DNA of 64,000 nt, taken from assembly GCA_965213595.1 (NCBI GenBank), contig CBDBZO010000002.1, positions 620,001 to 684,000 of the forward strand. Direction: 5' to 3'. The notes below the pieces were generated by a model. The model did not search any database and was not told the DNA's origin. It was given only the letters and a program-made list of their open reading frames with translations. Positions 34,242 to 43,786 of this stretch are shown in pieces. How positions within the stretch are numbered: the first letter of the stretch is position 1; every line of letters begins with the position of its first letter. The translations under genes and the position numbers were made by a program. Source of the stretch: JBCCFC01 sp965213595. GTDB taxonomy: Bacteria; Chloroflexota; Anaerolineae; Caldilineales; Caldilineaceae.

Positions 34242-35060
34242 ATGATTGTTCAGCCCCTCGCCGACGGTCGCCTCTTCTGCATCCGGCAGACGAGCCACGC
34301 GCTAATGGCCGGCGCGCTCTGCCGCCACTGGGGCAACGCCGAGTTCGCGCCCCCACCGCTGGGCCACGCCACGCTGATGGCGGTGAACCAGCACGACGGC
34401 GGCTGGCACGAGTGGGAGCAAGCGCCCAGGCTCAACGCCGACGGCACGCCGCAGGACTTTATGCACGACGACGAGCCGCTCGCCAAGCTCGACCTGTGGC
34501 GGCGCGGCATCGAGCGCACGGCGGCGCAGCATCCGTTTGCGGGCCTGCTCGTCTCGCGCCACGCCCAGCGGCTCAACCGCGGCGCGCTCGACGACGCCAG
34601 CCTCGGCCCCGCCGTTCACCGGGCCACCGCCCACTTTCTCGCCGGGGAAGCGGCCCGCGTCGAGCAGCTTGAGCGCGAGCTTCAGCCGCTCTTCGCCGAG
34701 CGCGCCATCAGCGGCGAGCAGGCGGCCCGCGCGGGCGAGCAGCTGCTGGCCTTTGGCGACACCGCGAGCCTCCAGGTCACCGTGCCCTGGTCGCCCCGGC
34801 GCGTGCTGCGCGATTGCCCCGTCGCTTGGTCCACCGCTGGTCAGGATGCCTTCACCGACGTTGCAATGACGCACGAGACGGGCGACCGCGGCGGCACGAT
34901 CAGCTTTTCCCCCTGGCCCTTTGGCCTCGAATCGTTTGAGCTTTCGGTTCACGGGCGGCTGCTTGAACAGCCCGTCTTTACCGACGAAGCGGCGTATCAC
35001 GCCGCGCTGGCGAAAGCGCTGCTTTACGAGCAGCGCTGGACGGTGATACCAGCGGCTTGA
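34242..35060 (+). CDS. DUF3891-family protein
   Basis: A 272-residue protein. QTSHALMAGALCRHWG, MAVNQHDGGWHEWEQAPRLN and GLLVSRHAQRLNRG are typical of DUF3891. The pattern of conserved His/Asp pairs (HDGGWHEW, SRHAQRL) resembles an HD-domain-like metal site, though no activity is known. It appears soluble. No neighbour points to a pathway. Confidence 0.8.
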   Translation: MIVQPLADGRLFCIRQTSHALMAGALCRHWGNAEFAPPPLGHATLMAVNQHDGGWHEWEQAPRLNADGTPQDFMHDDEPLAKLDLWRRGIERTAAQHPFAGLLVSRHAQRLNRGALDDASLGPAVHRATAHFLAGEAARVEQLERELQPLFAERAISGEQAARAGEQLLAFGDTASLQVTVPWSPRRVLRDCPVAWSTAGQDAFTDVAMTHETGDRGGTISFSPWPFGLESFELSVHGRLLEQPVFTDEAAYHAALAKALLYEQRWTVIPAA

Positions 35061-35104
35061 CTTGCGCCGTAGTAGCTCGTGCTGTAACAGACTGAGAAAC
35101 GCAT

Positions 35105-35180
35105 GTTACGCGCTGCTTCGGCGGTACGGGCACGCCATGGCGTGCCCGTACCGCCGAAGACGGCTGCTCGACCGCGTAAC
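35105..35180. repeat. Perfect 44-bp palindrome inside a second inverted repeat
   Basis: Bases 35116-35159 read the same on both strands with no loop, centred on CCATGG; the half is CTTCGGCGGTACGGGCACGC plus CA. Outside it GTTACGCG (35105-35112) faces CGCGTAAC (35173-35180). It separates the DUF3891 gene from the aldo/keto reductase gene and could extrude as a cruciform or form a very stable hairpin in RNA. Confidence 0.85.
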
Positions 35181-35226
35181 GTGAGTGAGAAATACTAAAC
35201 CCACCAAATTTAGCAAAGGAGTTCCC

Positions 35227-36156
35227 ATGCAAACCACAACCTTTGGCCGCACCGGCCTGCAAGTCAGCCGGCTCGGCGTCGGGACGGCGGAGATTGGCTT
35301 TGAACTGACGCGCGATCAGCAGGACGAAGCCGCGCGCGTGCTCAACACGGCGCTGGACAACGGCATCAACCTCGTCGACACGGCGGCCTGCTACGGCATC
35401 AGCGAGGAGCTGATCGGCGCGACGATCGCCCACCGCCGCGACGACTACATCCTCGCCACCAAAGCCGGCCACGTGCGCGAGGACGAGCTGGCCGAGCAGG
35501 GCTACGAGGAGTGGACGGGGCCAACCATCACGGCCTCCATCGAGCGCAGCCTAAAGCGCATGAAGACGGACGTGCTGGATGTGGTGCAGCTGCATTCGTG
35601 CAGCCTGGACATTTTGAAGCGCGGCGAGGTGATCGAGGCGCTGGAGGCGGCGCGCGATGCGGGCAAGACGCGCTTTATCGGCTACAGCGGCGACAACGAG
35701 GCGGCGATGTGGGCCGTCGAGAGCGGTCGCTTTGATACGCTGCAAACCAGCTTCAACCTCGTCGAGCAGAAGGCGCGGCTCTCCGGCTTGTTCGAGGCGG
35801 CAACCCAGCGCAACATGGGCATCATCGTCAAGCGGCCGATTGCCAACGCATCGTGGGGGGCGGACGCCAGCCCCAGCGACTACGCCGATACCTACTGGCA
35901 GCGCGCGGCGAAGATGAAGGAGAGCAATGGACAAGGTAGTGCGCTGCCCGACTTTGGGCTGGATCGCATCCTGATTGCGCTCGGCTTCACCTTTGCACAC
36001 GATGCCGTCGATGTCGCGATTGTCGGCACGCGCAACCCCGACCACATGCGCTCGAACATTGACATGCTGGACAAGCTGCCGCTGGACAGCAACGTGATCG
36101 ACGCGCTACACCGGCGCTTCGAGGAAGTCGGCATGGAGTGGGAGCAGAAGGGGTAG
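35227..36156 (+). CDS. Aldo/keto reductase
   Basis: A 309-residue NADPH-dependent oxidoreductase with the (beta/alpha)8 fold. The catalytic tetrad can be placed: Asp in NLVDTAACYG, Tyr in the same ACYG segment, Lys in ILATKAGHV and His in VVQLHSC. The C-terminus has VAIVGTRNPDHMRSNI, the cofactor-binding end. The ATG has an ideal AAAGGAG six bases upstream. The substrate is unknown. Confidence 0.92.
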   Translation: MQTTTFGRTGLQVSRLGVGTAEIGFELTRDQQDEAARVLNTALDNGINLVDTAACYGISEELIGATIAHRRDDYILATKAGHVREDELAEQGYEEWTGPTITASIERSLKRMKTDVLDVVQLHSCSLDILKRGEVIEALEAARDAGKTRFIGYSGDNEAAMWAVESGRFDTLQTSFNLVEQKARLSGLFEAATQRNMGIIVKRPIANASWGADASPSDYADTYWQRAAKMKESNGQGSALPDFGLDRILIALGFTFAHDAVDVAIVGTRNPDHMRSNIDMLDKLPLDSNVIDALHRRFEEVGMEWEQKG

Positions 36157-36159
36157 AAA

Positions 36160-36213
36160 GATAGAGAGAAGAGACAGAGAGGGTGTTCGTCACTATCTCT
36201 GTCTCTCTATCTC
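36160..36213. repeat. Hairpin of GATAGAGAGA/CTCTCTATC type between two genes
   Basis: GATAGAGAGAAGAGACAGAG on the left and CTCTGTCTCTCTATCTC on the right fill the 63-bp gap between the aldo/keto reductase and rsmE. It may reduce read-through into rsmE. Confidence 0.6.
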
Positions 36214-36219
36214 ACACGT

Positions 36220-36960
36220 ATGCACCGCTTTTTTCTCACCGACACGCCCATTGCCGTCGGCCAGCCGCTTGACCTTTCGCGGCTGGCTCATCAGCTGGGG
36301 CGCGTGCTGCGGCTGGAGCCGGGCGCACGAATTGTCGTGCTGCCGGGAGATGGACGGGCGTTCGCGGTGGAGATCACCGAGCTGGCGAAGCGGTCGGCGA
36401 CGGGGAGCGTGGTTGCCGAAATCGACGCGCCGCCGCTGCCCGCGGTGCGCCTAACGCTCCACCCGTGCAGCCTCAAGGCGGACAAGTTTGAGTGGGTGCT
36501 GCAAAAGGGGACGGAGCTGGGCGTGGCCCGCTTCGTGCCGGTGATCAGCGAACGCTCGGTGGTGCGACCGGCCGCGGTGCTGCTCCGAAAGTACGAGCGC
36601 TGGCGGGCCATCCTGCGCGAGGCCGCCGAGCAATCTGGCCGCGCCACGCTGCCAGCGCTGGAGGAGCCGCTGTCGTGGGCCGAGGCCGTTGCTGCGCCAA
36701 CAGATGAGAATGCGCTCAAGCTGCTGCCCTGGGAGGAAAACCGCGACGGCCCGTCGCTCCTTGATGCGCTTCAGCAATTTCCGCAGCGCCACGCAATCCA
36801 CCTGCTCATCGGCCCCGAAGGTGGCCTCACTGCCGACGAAGTCGCTGCCGCACGCGCGGCGGGCTGGCAGACGGTGTCGCTGGGGCCCAACGTGCTGCGC
36901 GCGGAGACGGCGTCGCTGGCGGCAACGGCGGTGGTGATGGCGTCAGCAGCAGGGTCGTAA
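36220..36960 (+). CDS. rsmE: 16S rRNA (uracil-1498-N3)-methyltransferase RsmE
   Basis: A 246-residue SPOUT-class methyltransferase. It begins MHRFFLTD, with a PUA-like N-terminal domain and the HQLGRVLRLEPGARIVVL segment. The knot domain shows KFEWVLQKGTELGV, RAILREAAEQSGR, LLIGPEGGLTADEV and LGPNVLRAETASLAA. It methylates U1498 of 16S rRNA. No Shine-Dalgarno is evident because the leader is the hairpin repeat. Confidence 0.95.
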   Translation: MHRFFLTDTPIAVGQPLDLSRLAHQLGRVLRLEPGARIVVLPGDGRAFAVEITELAKRSATGSVVAEIDAPPLPAVRLTLHPCSLKADKFEWVLQKGTELGVARFVPVISERSVVRPAAVLLRKYERWRAILREAAEQSGRATLPALEEPLSWAEAVAAPTDENALKLLPWEENRDGPSLLDALQQFPQRHAIHLLIGPEGGLTADEVAAARAAGWQTVSLGPNVLRAETASLAATAVVMASAAGS

Positions 36961-36982
36961 GCCGACTCACGGCTCGCTCGGC

Positions 36983-37011
36983 TTGACTCTGGTAGATTGT
37001 TTAGGTATAAT
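36983..37011 (+). promoter_or_regulatory. Strong promoter of trxB
   Basis: TTGACT (36983-36988) and a perfect TATAAT (37006-37011) separated by 17 bp. It sits about 85 bp ahead of the trxB ATG. Confidence 0.85.
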
Positions 37012-37095
37012 CACTATGAAAAATATAGTGCTTGTCTAAAAGAGAAATTTTTAGCAGTAATGGTCTTGAAATAAAGGCGAACCAGGGGAGGTTTT

Positions 37096-38196
<1,101 letters not shown>

Positions 38197-38223
38197 CGGA
38201 GTGCATTTCAGTTGAAGGCAAGT

Positions 38224-38287
38224 TGTCATTTCGAGCGGGTCGACGAGTCAACTAAGTTGACGAAATTAGAGCAGCGAGAAATCTTTC
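38224..38287. repeat. Repeat of the TCATTTCGAGCGG...CAGCGAGAAATCTT type, copy 1
   Basis: TGTCATTTCGAGCGGGTCG on the left and CAGCGAGAAATCTTTC on the right. A second copy is at 45414-45475. The word is common in many bacterial genomes as a dispersed repeat. Confidence 0.6.
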
Positions 38288-38355
38288 TGCCGCTGACCCG
38301 AAACTCGAAGGGCTACGTCCCTGATTGCGCAGCTTAAAGCAGCGCCTACTCCAAG

Positions 38356-38392
38356 AAACGCCCGGCTTCCACGCGAAGCCGGGCGTTTCAAT
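38356..38392 (+). terminator. Terminator after trxB
   Basis: AAACGCCCGGCTTC (38356-38369) pairs with GAAGCCGGGCGTTT (38375-38388) across a 5-base loop; TTTCAATTT follows. Confidence 0.8.
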
Positions 38393-38460
38393 TTGCCCAC
38401 CCGCCATCGCGACGACTAAAATAGCGGCCAACGCCACTCACGTTACGGCTCGCGTCGCCC

Positions 38461-39885
38461 ATGCTCTTCAACTCCTTCGACTACGCGATCTTTTTCCCCG
38501 CGGTCGTTCTGCTCTACTTTGCCATTCCCCAGCGCTGGCGCTGGCTGCTGCTGCTGGTGGCCAGCTACTACTTCTATGCCGCTTGGCGCGCGGAATATCT
38601 CATTCTCATCGTGATTTCGACGCTGATCGACTACGGCGTCGGGCTAGCGCTGGGCCAGGCGCAGCGCGAATCGATGCGTCGCTTGCTGCTGGCGGTAAGC
38701 CTTTCCACCAATCTGGGCATTCTCTTTCTCTTCAAATACTTCAACCTCTTTAACGATTCGCTGCGCACCGTCTTCGACAGCTTCAATATCTTTTACAACG
38801 TCCCCGCCCTCGCGTGGCTGCTGCCCGTGGGCATCTCGTTCTACACCTTCCAGAGCATGAGCTACTCGATCGACGTTTTCCGCGGCCAACAAGCGCCGGA
38901 GCGACACCTCGGCATCTTCGCCCTTTACGTCGCCTTTTTTCCGCAGCTCGTCGCCGGGCCCATCGAGCGCTCGACGCAGCTCCTGCCCCAGTTCTACCAG
39001 CGGGTCAGCTTCGATGCCGAGCGCATCAGCAGCGGGCTGCGGCTGATTGCCTGGGGGCTCTTCAAAAAGGTGGTGATTGCGGACAGGCTGGCCTTTTTTG
39101 TCAACGGCGTCTACAACAGCCCCAGCGAGCAGTCCGGCGCGTCGTTTATCGTGGCGACCTATTTCTTCGCCTTCCAAATTCTGTGCGATTTCTCCGGCTA
39201 CTCAGATATCGCCATCGGCTCGGCGCGCGTCCTGGGCATCGATTTGATGACTAACTTTCGCCGTCCCTACCTCTCGCGCTCCGTGGCCGAATTCTGGCGC
39301 CGCTGGCACATCTCGCTCTCCACCTGGTTCCGCGACTACCTCTACATCCCGCTCGGCGGCAGCCGCGTGGGGCCGGGTCGCTGGGCGTTTAACATTCTGG
39401 TCGTCTTCGTGGTGAGCGGGCTGTGGCACGGCGCGGCGTGGACCTTTGTGATCTGGGGCGCGCTGCACGGGCTCTACCTGCTCGCGGGTGCAGCGCTGGC
39501 GCGATATACTCGCAGCATCAGCGGCTGGCTCTGGCGCACCCTCTCGCTCCTCGTCACCTTTCACGCCGTCTGCTTTGCCTGGATTTTCTTCCGCGCCAAT
39601 TCGCTCGTCGATGCGCGCTACATTATCAGCCATCTCCTGGTGAACCTGGACTTTCGCGGCTACGTCGACGCCTTGAGCACGGGCGAAAGCGTGGAGTTCG
39701 CGCTCTCGATCGGGCTGATCCTGTTCCTGCTGGGCGTTCAGCTCGTGGAGGAGACGGTCGGCCTGGCGACGCGCTTTCCGCGGCTGCCCGCACCCGTGCG
39801 CTGGGGCGTCTACTACGCGGGCGCCATGTCGATTTTCCTGCTGGGCGTGCGGGGAAACGAAGCGTTTATTTACTTTCAGTTTTGA
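38461..39885 (+). CDS. MBOAT-family O-acyltransferase (AlgI/DltB-like)
   Basis: A 474-residue polytopic membrane protein with about ten helices. The start MLFNSFDYAIFFPAVVLLYF and the conserved SFYTFQSMSYSIDVFRG, VAFFPQLVAGPIERSTQLLP and RRPYLSRSVAEFWRRWHISL stretches are AlgI-type. The catalytic histidine is in GLWHGAAWTFVIWGALHG. Such proteins move acyl (often acetyl) groups across the membrane for polysaccharide modification. The partner gene starts 6 bp downstream. Confidence 0.93.
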   Translation: MLFNSFDYAIFFPAVVLLYFAIPQRWRWLLLLVASYYFYAAWRAEYLILIVISTLIDYGVGLALGQAQRESMRRLLLAVSLSTNLGILFLFKYFNLFNDSLRTVFDSFNIFYNVPALAWLLPVGISFYTFQSMSYSIDVFRGQQAPERHLGIFALYVAFFPQLVAGPIERSTQLLPQFYQRVSFDAERISSGLRLIAWGLFKKVVIADRLAFFVNGVYNSPSEQSGASFIVATYFFAFQILCDFSGYSDIAIGSARVLGIDLMTNFRRPYLSRSVAEFWRRWHISLSTWFRDYLYIPLGGSRVGPGRWAFNILVVFVVSGLWHGAAWTFVIWGALHGLYLLAGAALARYTRSISGWLWRTLSLLVTFHAVCFAWIFFRANSLVDARYIISHLLVNLDFRGYVDALSTGESVEFALSIGLILFLLGVQLVEETVGLATRFPRLPAPVRWGVYYAGAMSIFLLGVRGNEAFIYFQF

Positions 39886-39891
39886 ACACCC

Positions 39892-40857
39892 ATGCCACGC
39901 AACCGCGCCGTCGCGCCATTCCTGCTCAAGCTCACGCTGATGGCCCTGCTGGTCGGCACGTCCGGCCTCGCCTACTTTGCGGCCTTTGCCGATGGTCGCA
40001 CCGATGCCTACTACCTGCGCTTTACCAGCGAGCGGCAGTCGTCGCTGGTGCTGGGCACGTCGCGCGGGGCGCGGGGGATTCGACCGGAGGTGTTTAACGA
40101 GAGCGACTTGGTCTTTGACGGGCCGCTCTACAACTACGCCTTCACCGCCAGCTGGTCCCCCTATGGGCCGACGTACCTCGACGCGGTGCGGCGCAAGCTC
40201 GATCCGCAGACGACCAACGGGCTCTTCCTGCTCGAAGTCTCGCCCCTGGGCTTGACTGCTCCTCTTAGTATGACCACAGTGGAGAACGCCGACGATAGTC
40301 CAACAGGTTTCCGCGAAACGGAACTGCCGCTGGGCATTCTGCGTTCCATGAGTCGACCCGTCGCGTTCGAGCCGCTCAACGCGGAATATCTGCTGCGCGC
40401 CTACACCGGTTCGTACTACCGCATCGCCCTCGAACAGCGCTTCCAGCGCGAGCGCCTGCTCCACACCGACGGCTGGCTCGAATTTGACTACAACTTTAGC
40501 GACGCCACCGTGCAGCGTCTGACGCAGTCCACCGTGGCGCGCTACGAGGCATACTTTGCCGGGCAGCAACTTTCGCCGCAGCGGCTGCGGTCGCTGGACG
40601 AAACGGTGGCTTTCTTGGCTGGCCACGGCACGGTGGTGCTGGTGCGCCTGCCCGTCGCGCCGGAGATGCTGGCGCTGGAGACGGACTTTCTACCGGAGTT
40701 TGATGCACAAATGCAGATGTTGGCCGATGCACACGCGGTTCCCTACCTCAACTTCACCCTCGCCCCCGCCGATCGCTACCCCACGCAGGATGGTCACCAC
40801 CTCTCTCTGCCCGCCAGCCAGGCGCTCTCGCAGGACATTTTGGCCGCGCTGCCGTAG
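39892..40857 (+). CDS. SGNH-like protein paired with the MBOAT acyltransferase
   Basis: 321 residues with one N-terminal membrane helix (LTLMALLVGTSGLAYFAAFA), so the main domain faces outward. LVLGTSRGARGIRPEVF carries a GxSR-type nucleophile block and DGHHLS at the C-terminus a D-x-x-H pair, as in AlgJ/AlgX-like SGNH acetyltransferases. It likely passes the acyl group handled by the MBOAT protein to an exported glycan. The acceptor polymer is not encoded nearby. Confidence 0.78.
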   Translation: MPRNRAVAPFLLKLTLMALLVGTSGLAYFAAFADGRTDAYYLRFTSERQSSLVLGTSRGARGIRPEVFNESDLVFDGPLYNYAFTASWSPYGPTYLDAVRRKLDPQTTNGLFLLEVSPLGLTAPLSMTTVENADDSPTGFRETELPLGILRSMSRPVAFEPLNAEYLLRAYTGSYYRIALEQRFQRERLLHTDGWLEFDYNFSDATVQRLTQSTVARYEAYFAGQQLSPQRLRSLDETVAFLAGHGTVVLVRLPVAPEMLALETDFLPEFDAQMQMLADAHAVPYLNFTLAPADRYPTQDGHHLSLPASQALSQDILAALP

Positions 40858-40986
40858 CGTCCAGCCGCGCTTCGCCCTACTTTTGCCCGACGGGCACACG
40901 TTTTCACCGTATCCTTTTTTCCGCTGCCCGCGTCGTTCGTCGTAGAGCACGATACAGCTTTCTACCTCTCGACGCACAAAAACTTG

Positions 40987-40995
40987 TGCTACAAT
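40987..40995 (+). promoter_or_regulatory. Extended -10 promoter of murJ
   Basis: TGCTACAAT is an extended -10 (TG-n-TANNNT). Seven bases after it is the A of the ATG at 41002, so the transcript may start at the start codon. The -35 is weak (TCGACG). Confidence 0.6.
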
Positions 40996-41001
40996 AGCAG
41001 A

Positions 41002-42732
41002 ATGTTATCCAATATGGCGACGACCAACCCTGCCCTTGGAAAATCGACAGCCAGCGCGCCGGAGAGCCTGCCCGCGCGCAGCCTAGCCCGCAGCACCAGC
41101 CTGCTGTCGCTGGGCAACATCGCCAGCCGCGTGCTCGGCCTGCTGCGCGAAACGGTGATCGCTGCGCTCTTTGGCGCATCCGGCCAGCTCGACGTTTTCC
41201 GCATCGCCAGCCAGGTGCCGATGTTGACCTACGATTTCCTCGTCGGCGGCCTGATCAGCTCGGCGCTCGTGCCCACGTTGAGCAGCTACGCGGGCGACCG
41301 CGCCAAGCGCGCCGAATTTGTACAGGTGGCGGCGACGCTGGTGGCGCTCTTTACGCTGCTGCTGGGCGGGCTGGTGCTGCTGCTCATGCTGGCCGCGCCC
41401 TGGCTGACGCTGCTGCTTGCCCAAGGCTTTGCCCAAACGAATCCCGAGCTGCTGCCGCTCACCACCCGACTGATCCGCCTCGCGCTGCCGGTGGTCATGT
41501 TCTCCGGCCTGGCTGGCGTGCTGATGGCGATTTTGTACGCGCTGCAGCGCTTCTCCTTCCCCGCCGTCGCCACCGCCGTCTACAACCTGGGCATCCTCAC
41601 TGCCGCGCCGCTGCTCGGCCCCCTCATCGGCGTGACGAGCCTCGTCGTCGGCCTGCTGCTGGGGAGCGCGGCGCAGCTGCTGCTGATGGCGTGGGACGTG
41701 CGCCGCTGGTACGGGGCCAGCCACGATGAATCGGGCGGCGACGCGGAGAGCCGGAGTATGCCTCTGCTGCGCCTGCTGCTGCGCCCCGCCTGGCGACATC
41801 CGGCGCTGCGGCGCATCGTCCGCCTCTACCTGCCGATTGCCGTGGGCATGGCGGTGATGCTCTTCCAGGTCGGGCTGGATCGGCGGCTGGCCACCAGCAC
41901 CGGCACGAGCAGCATCTCGTGGATGGGCTACGCAACGACGCTGCAGCAGATGCCGCTGGGGCTGATCAGCGTGGCGATTTCGCTGGCTGCGCTGCCCCGC
42001 CTGAGCCAGTACTTTGCCGCTCAAGACGAAGCGGCCTACCAGCGGACGCTCGTGCGCGGCCTGCGCATCGTGCTGCTGCTGATCGCGCCCGCCGCCGTGG
42101 GCCTTTGGCTGCTCGCCGAGCCGACGACGCGCGTGATTTTTCAACACGGTCGATTTACGCCGCAGGATGGGGAGCAGGTTGTGGCCGCGCTGGACATCTA
42201 CCTGATTGGGATGCTCTTTGCCGCCGTTGATTTTCCGCTCAACTACGCCTTTTACGCCCGCAACAACACGCTCCTGCCCGCGCTCGTCGGCGTGCTCAGC
42301 GTCGGCGTTTACGTCGTCGTGGCGCTGGGGCTGCTGGAGCCGCTGGGCTTTCTCGGCCTCGTCTGGGCGGATTCGGCCAAACAGGCCAGCCACGCGCTGA
42401 TCATGGTCGGCCTGATGGCGTGGGTGCTGCGGAACGGGTGGGGGGCCAGCGCCGCACGCAACCCGGCTCTGGGGAGTAACCTGGGCGGTAATTTAGCGCG
42501 CGGGCTGCTCTCGATTGGCGGCGCGGCGCTGGGCATGGCGGTTGCCATGTGGACGCTGCGTGGTCTGGTCGCTGGCGTCCTGCCGAGCGGCTTTTTTGGC
42601 GATCTGCTGCTGATTGTGCTGGTCGGCGGCGCGGGGGTGGCGGTCTACGGCGCGCTGCTGCTGGCTCTGCGGCTGGACGAAGCGCGGGAGCTGCTGGCGC
42701 TGGGCAAGCAGAGGCTGGGTCGGAAATTTTAG
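41002..42732 (+). CDS. murJ: Lipid II flippase MurJ
   Basis: A polytopic membrane protein of about 576 residues with some 14 helices of the MOP superfamily. SLLSLGNIASRVLGLLRETV, ALFGASGQLDVFRIASQVP and VGGLISSALVPTLSSYA at the N-terminus are the MurJ signature. It moves lipid-linked peptidoglycan precursors to the outer face of the membrane. The start is uncertain: ATG at 41002 (MLSNM) or 41014 (MATTNP). Neither has a Shine-Dalgarno, consistent with a leaderless or weakly initiated message. Confidence 0.93.
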   Translation: MLSNMATTNPALGKSTASAPESLPARSLARSTSLLSLGNIASRVLGLLRETVIAALFGASGQLDVFRIASQVPMLTYDFLVGGLISSALVPTLSSYAGDRAKRAEFVQVAATLVALFTLLLGGLVLLLMLAAPWLTLLLAQGFAQTNPELLPLTTRLIRLALPVVMFSGLAGVLMAILYALQRFSFPAVATAVYNLGILTAAPLLGPLIGVTSLVVGLLLGSAAQLLLMAWDVRRWYGASHDESGGDAESRSMPLLRLLLRPAWRHPALRRIVRLYLPIAVGMAVMLFQVGLDRRLATSTGTSSISWMGYATTLQQMPLGLISVAISLAALPRLSQYFAAQDEAAYQRTLVRGLRIVLLLIAPAAVGLWLLAEPTTRVIFQHGRFTPQDGEQVVAALDIYLIGMLFAAVDFPLNYAFYARNNTLLPALVGVLSVGVYVVVALGLLEPLGFLGLVWADSAKQASHALIMVGLMAWVLRNGWGASAARNPALGSNLGGNLARGLLSIGGAALGMAVAMWTLRGLVAGVLPSGFFGDLLLIVLVGGAGVAVYGALLLALRLDEARELLALGKQRLGRKF

Positions 42733-42936
42733 TAGTCCACGATTGGGGTGCGGAGTTGGCCTCCTCAGATGTCAACCAGCCGGGCACGAGCCGCACTGGA
42801 GGATGCTCCCTCCACGTATTGAACGACAATCGTAAACGACTAAATCCGTGCAATTCGTGTGATTCGTGGCTGGTTTTCTTCACTACTTTCCCCAATGTTC
42901 GCCAAATTTGGAATTCCTGCTCGTTGCCGACCCATT

Positions 42937-42965
42937 TTGATTTTCATCTGACAAACCGCTATAAT
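42937..42965 (+). promoter_or_regulatory. Promoter of the small basic membrane protein gene
   Basis: TTGATT (42937-42942), 17-bp spacer, perfect TATAAT (42960-42965), about 37 bp ahead of the ATG. Confidence 0.8.
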
Positions 42966-43001
42966 CCCTTACAATTATTCAGCACGAACGAGGAGTTTAT
43001 C

Positions 43002-43313
43002 ATGGCAAAAGCACGCAAGGGCTCGAAGCGCAAGCCGCAATCGCGCACCGGCCACCCCAGCCGCTACAGCAGCACCATCCGCCAGCGGACGCGGCCCGTT
43101 AGCAGCTCATCAGGTAACGCAACAGGCAACGTAACAGATAACGCCACGGGTAACGTTAAAGTGGTAGACGTGCATCCCACGGACTACCAGGAGGACTCTT
43201 CCACGGTGGACTGGCGCGGGGAGTACACTTACGTCTTCCGCGATCTGCGCACGCTGGGCGTTGTTTCCGTGCTGCTGTTTGCGGCCATTATCGGCGTGGG
43301 TTTCTTTCTTTAA
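43002..43313 (+). CDS. Small basic single-pass membrane protein
   Basis: 103 residues. The N-terminal 35 residues are strongly basic (KARKGSKRKPQSRTG and RQRTRP), followed by a Ser/Asn/Gly/Thr low-complexity run with repeated GNATGNV units, an acidic patch (DYQEDSSTVDWRGEY) and a C-terminal membrane helix (VVSVLLFAAIIGVGFFL). It has a strong promoter and an AGGAG Shine-Dalgarno, so it is likely highly expressed. It looks like a tail-anchored protein whose basic end faces the cytoplasm; no family was recognised. Its stop codon runs into the repeat element at 43313. Confidence 0.72.
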   Translation: MAKARKGSKRKPQSRTGHPSRYSSTIRQRTRPVSSSSGNATGNVTDNATGNVKVVDVHPTDYQEDSSTVDWRGEYTYVFRDLRTLGVVSVLLFAAIIGVGFFL

Positions 43314-43491
43314 GGCCAATCCAAGAAAATAGATGTACCAGTTAGGGTCAACGCCTCACCTCCCCCAACCCCCTCCTCTCCACGCGTGGAGAGGAGGGGG
43401 CTATCCGGTCGCCTCGTCGACCCAGCGACAAGAAGAGGCGGTGAGGCTGAAACGTGATCTCTCTGATATGTTTTATTTCTTGGAATAGCCT
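43313..43491. repeat. MITE-like element, AGGCTAATCC family, copy 3
   Basis: Left end AGGCCAATCCAAGAAAATAG and, in reverse, right end AGGCTATTCCAAGAAATAAA agree at about 21 of 29 positions. The inside carries a CTCCCC-GGGGAG hairpin with ACGCGT at its centre, unlike the interiors of copies 1 and 2. Confidence 0.7.
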
Positions 43492-43786
43492 AACGAGAAG
43501 GTGGGGCCTGTGAAAACGATTGTAAGGAATGGCGATTAAACGAGTTGAGCAAATGGGGTCGGCAAGTAGCGGAGCCAGCTTGCAAGGCACGACTCAGCCT
43601 CCACCCCCTCCCAACCTCCCCCATCCTGGGAGAGGAGCCGATCCTTCAGCTGCCCCGTGACGGCTTCCTCCCCACTATGGGGAGGGGTGAAACAACGCGC
43701 TCCTGCTCAAGTTAATCAATTGCCATTCCCAAAAAGAGGGCGAGCCACTGGCTTGCCCTTTTCGCTTCTCCTCTGAACAACTCGCC
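43492..43786. other. Gap with a CTCCCC inverted repeat
   Basis: Between the third MITE-like element and the next gene there is no coding region. An inverted repeat at 43601-43690 (CCACCCCCTCCCAACCTCCC and CCCCACTATGGGGAGGGG) is the only structure. Confidence 0.6.

Noticed and set aside
39202..40626. A 474-codon open frame on the minus strand opposite the MBOAT and SGNH-like genes
   Set aside because: It is low-complexity, rich in Arg/Gln/Glu/His and antisense to two well-supported genes. Such frames arise from GC-rich codon bias.
41083..42393. A 436-codon minus-strand frame opposite murJ
   Set aside because: Composition dominated by Gln, Arg, His and Ala with no motif; it mirrors murJ codons.
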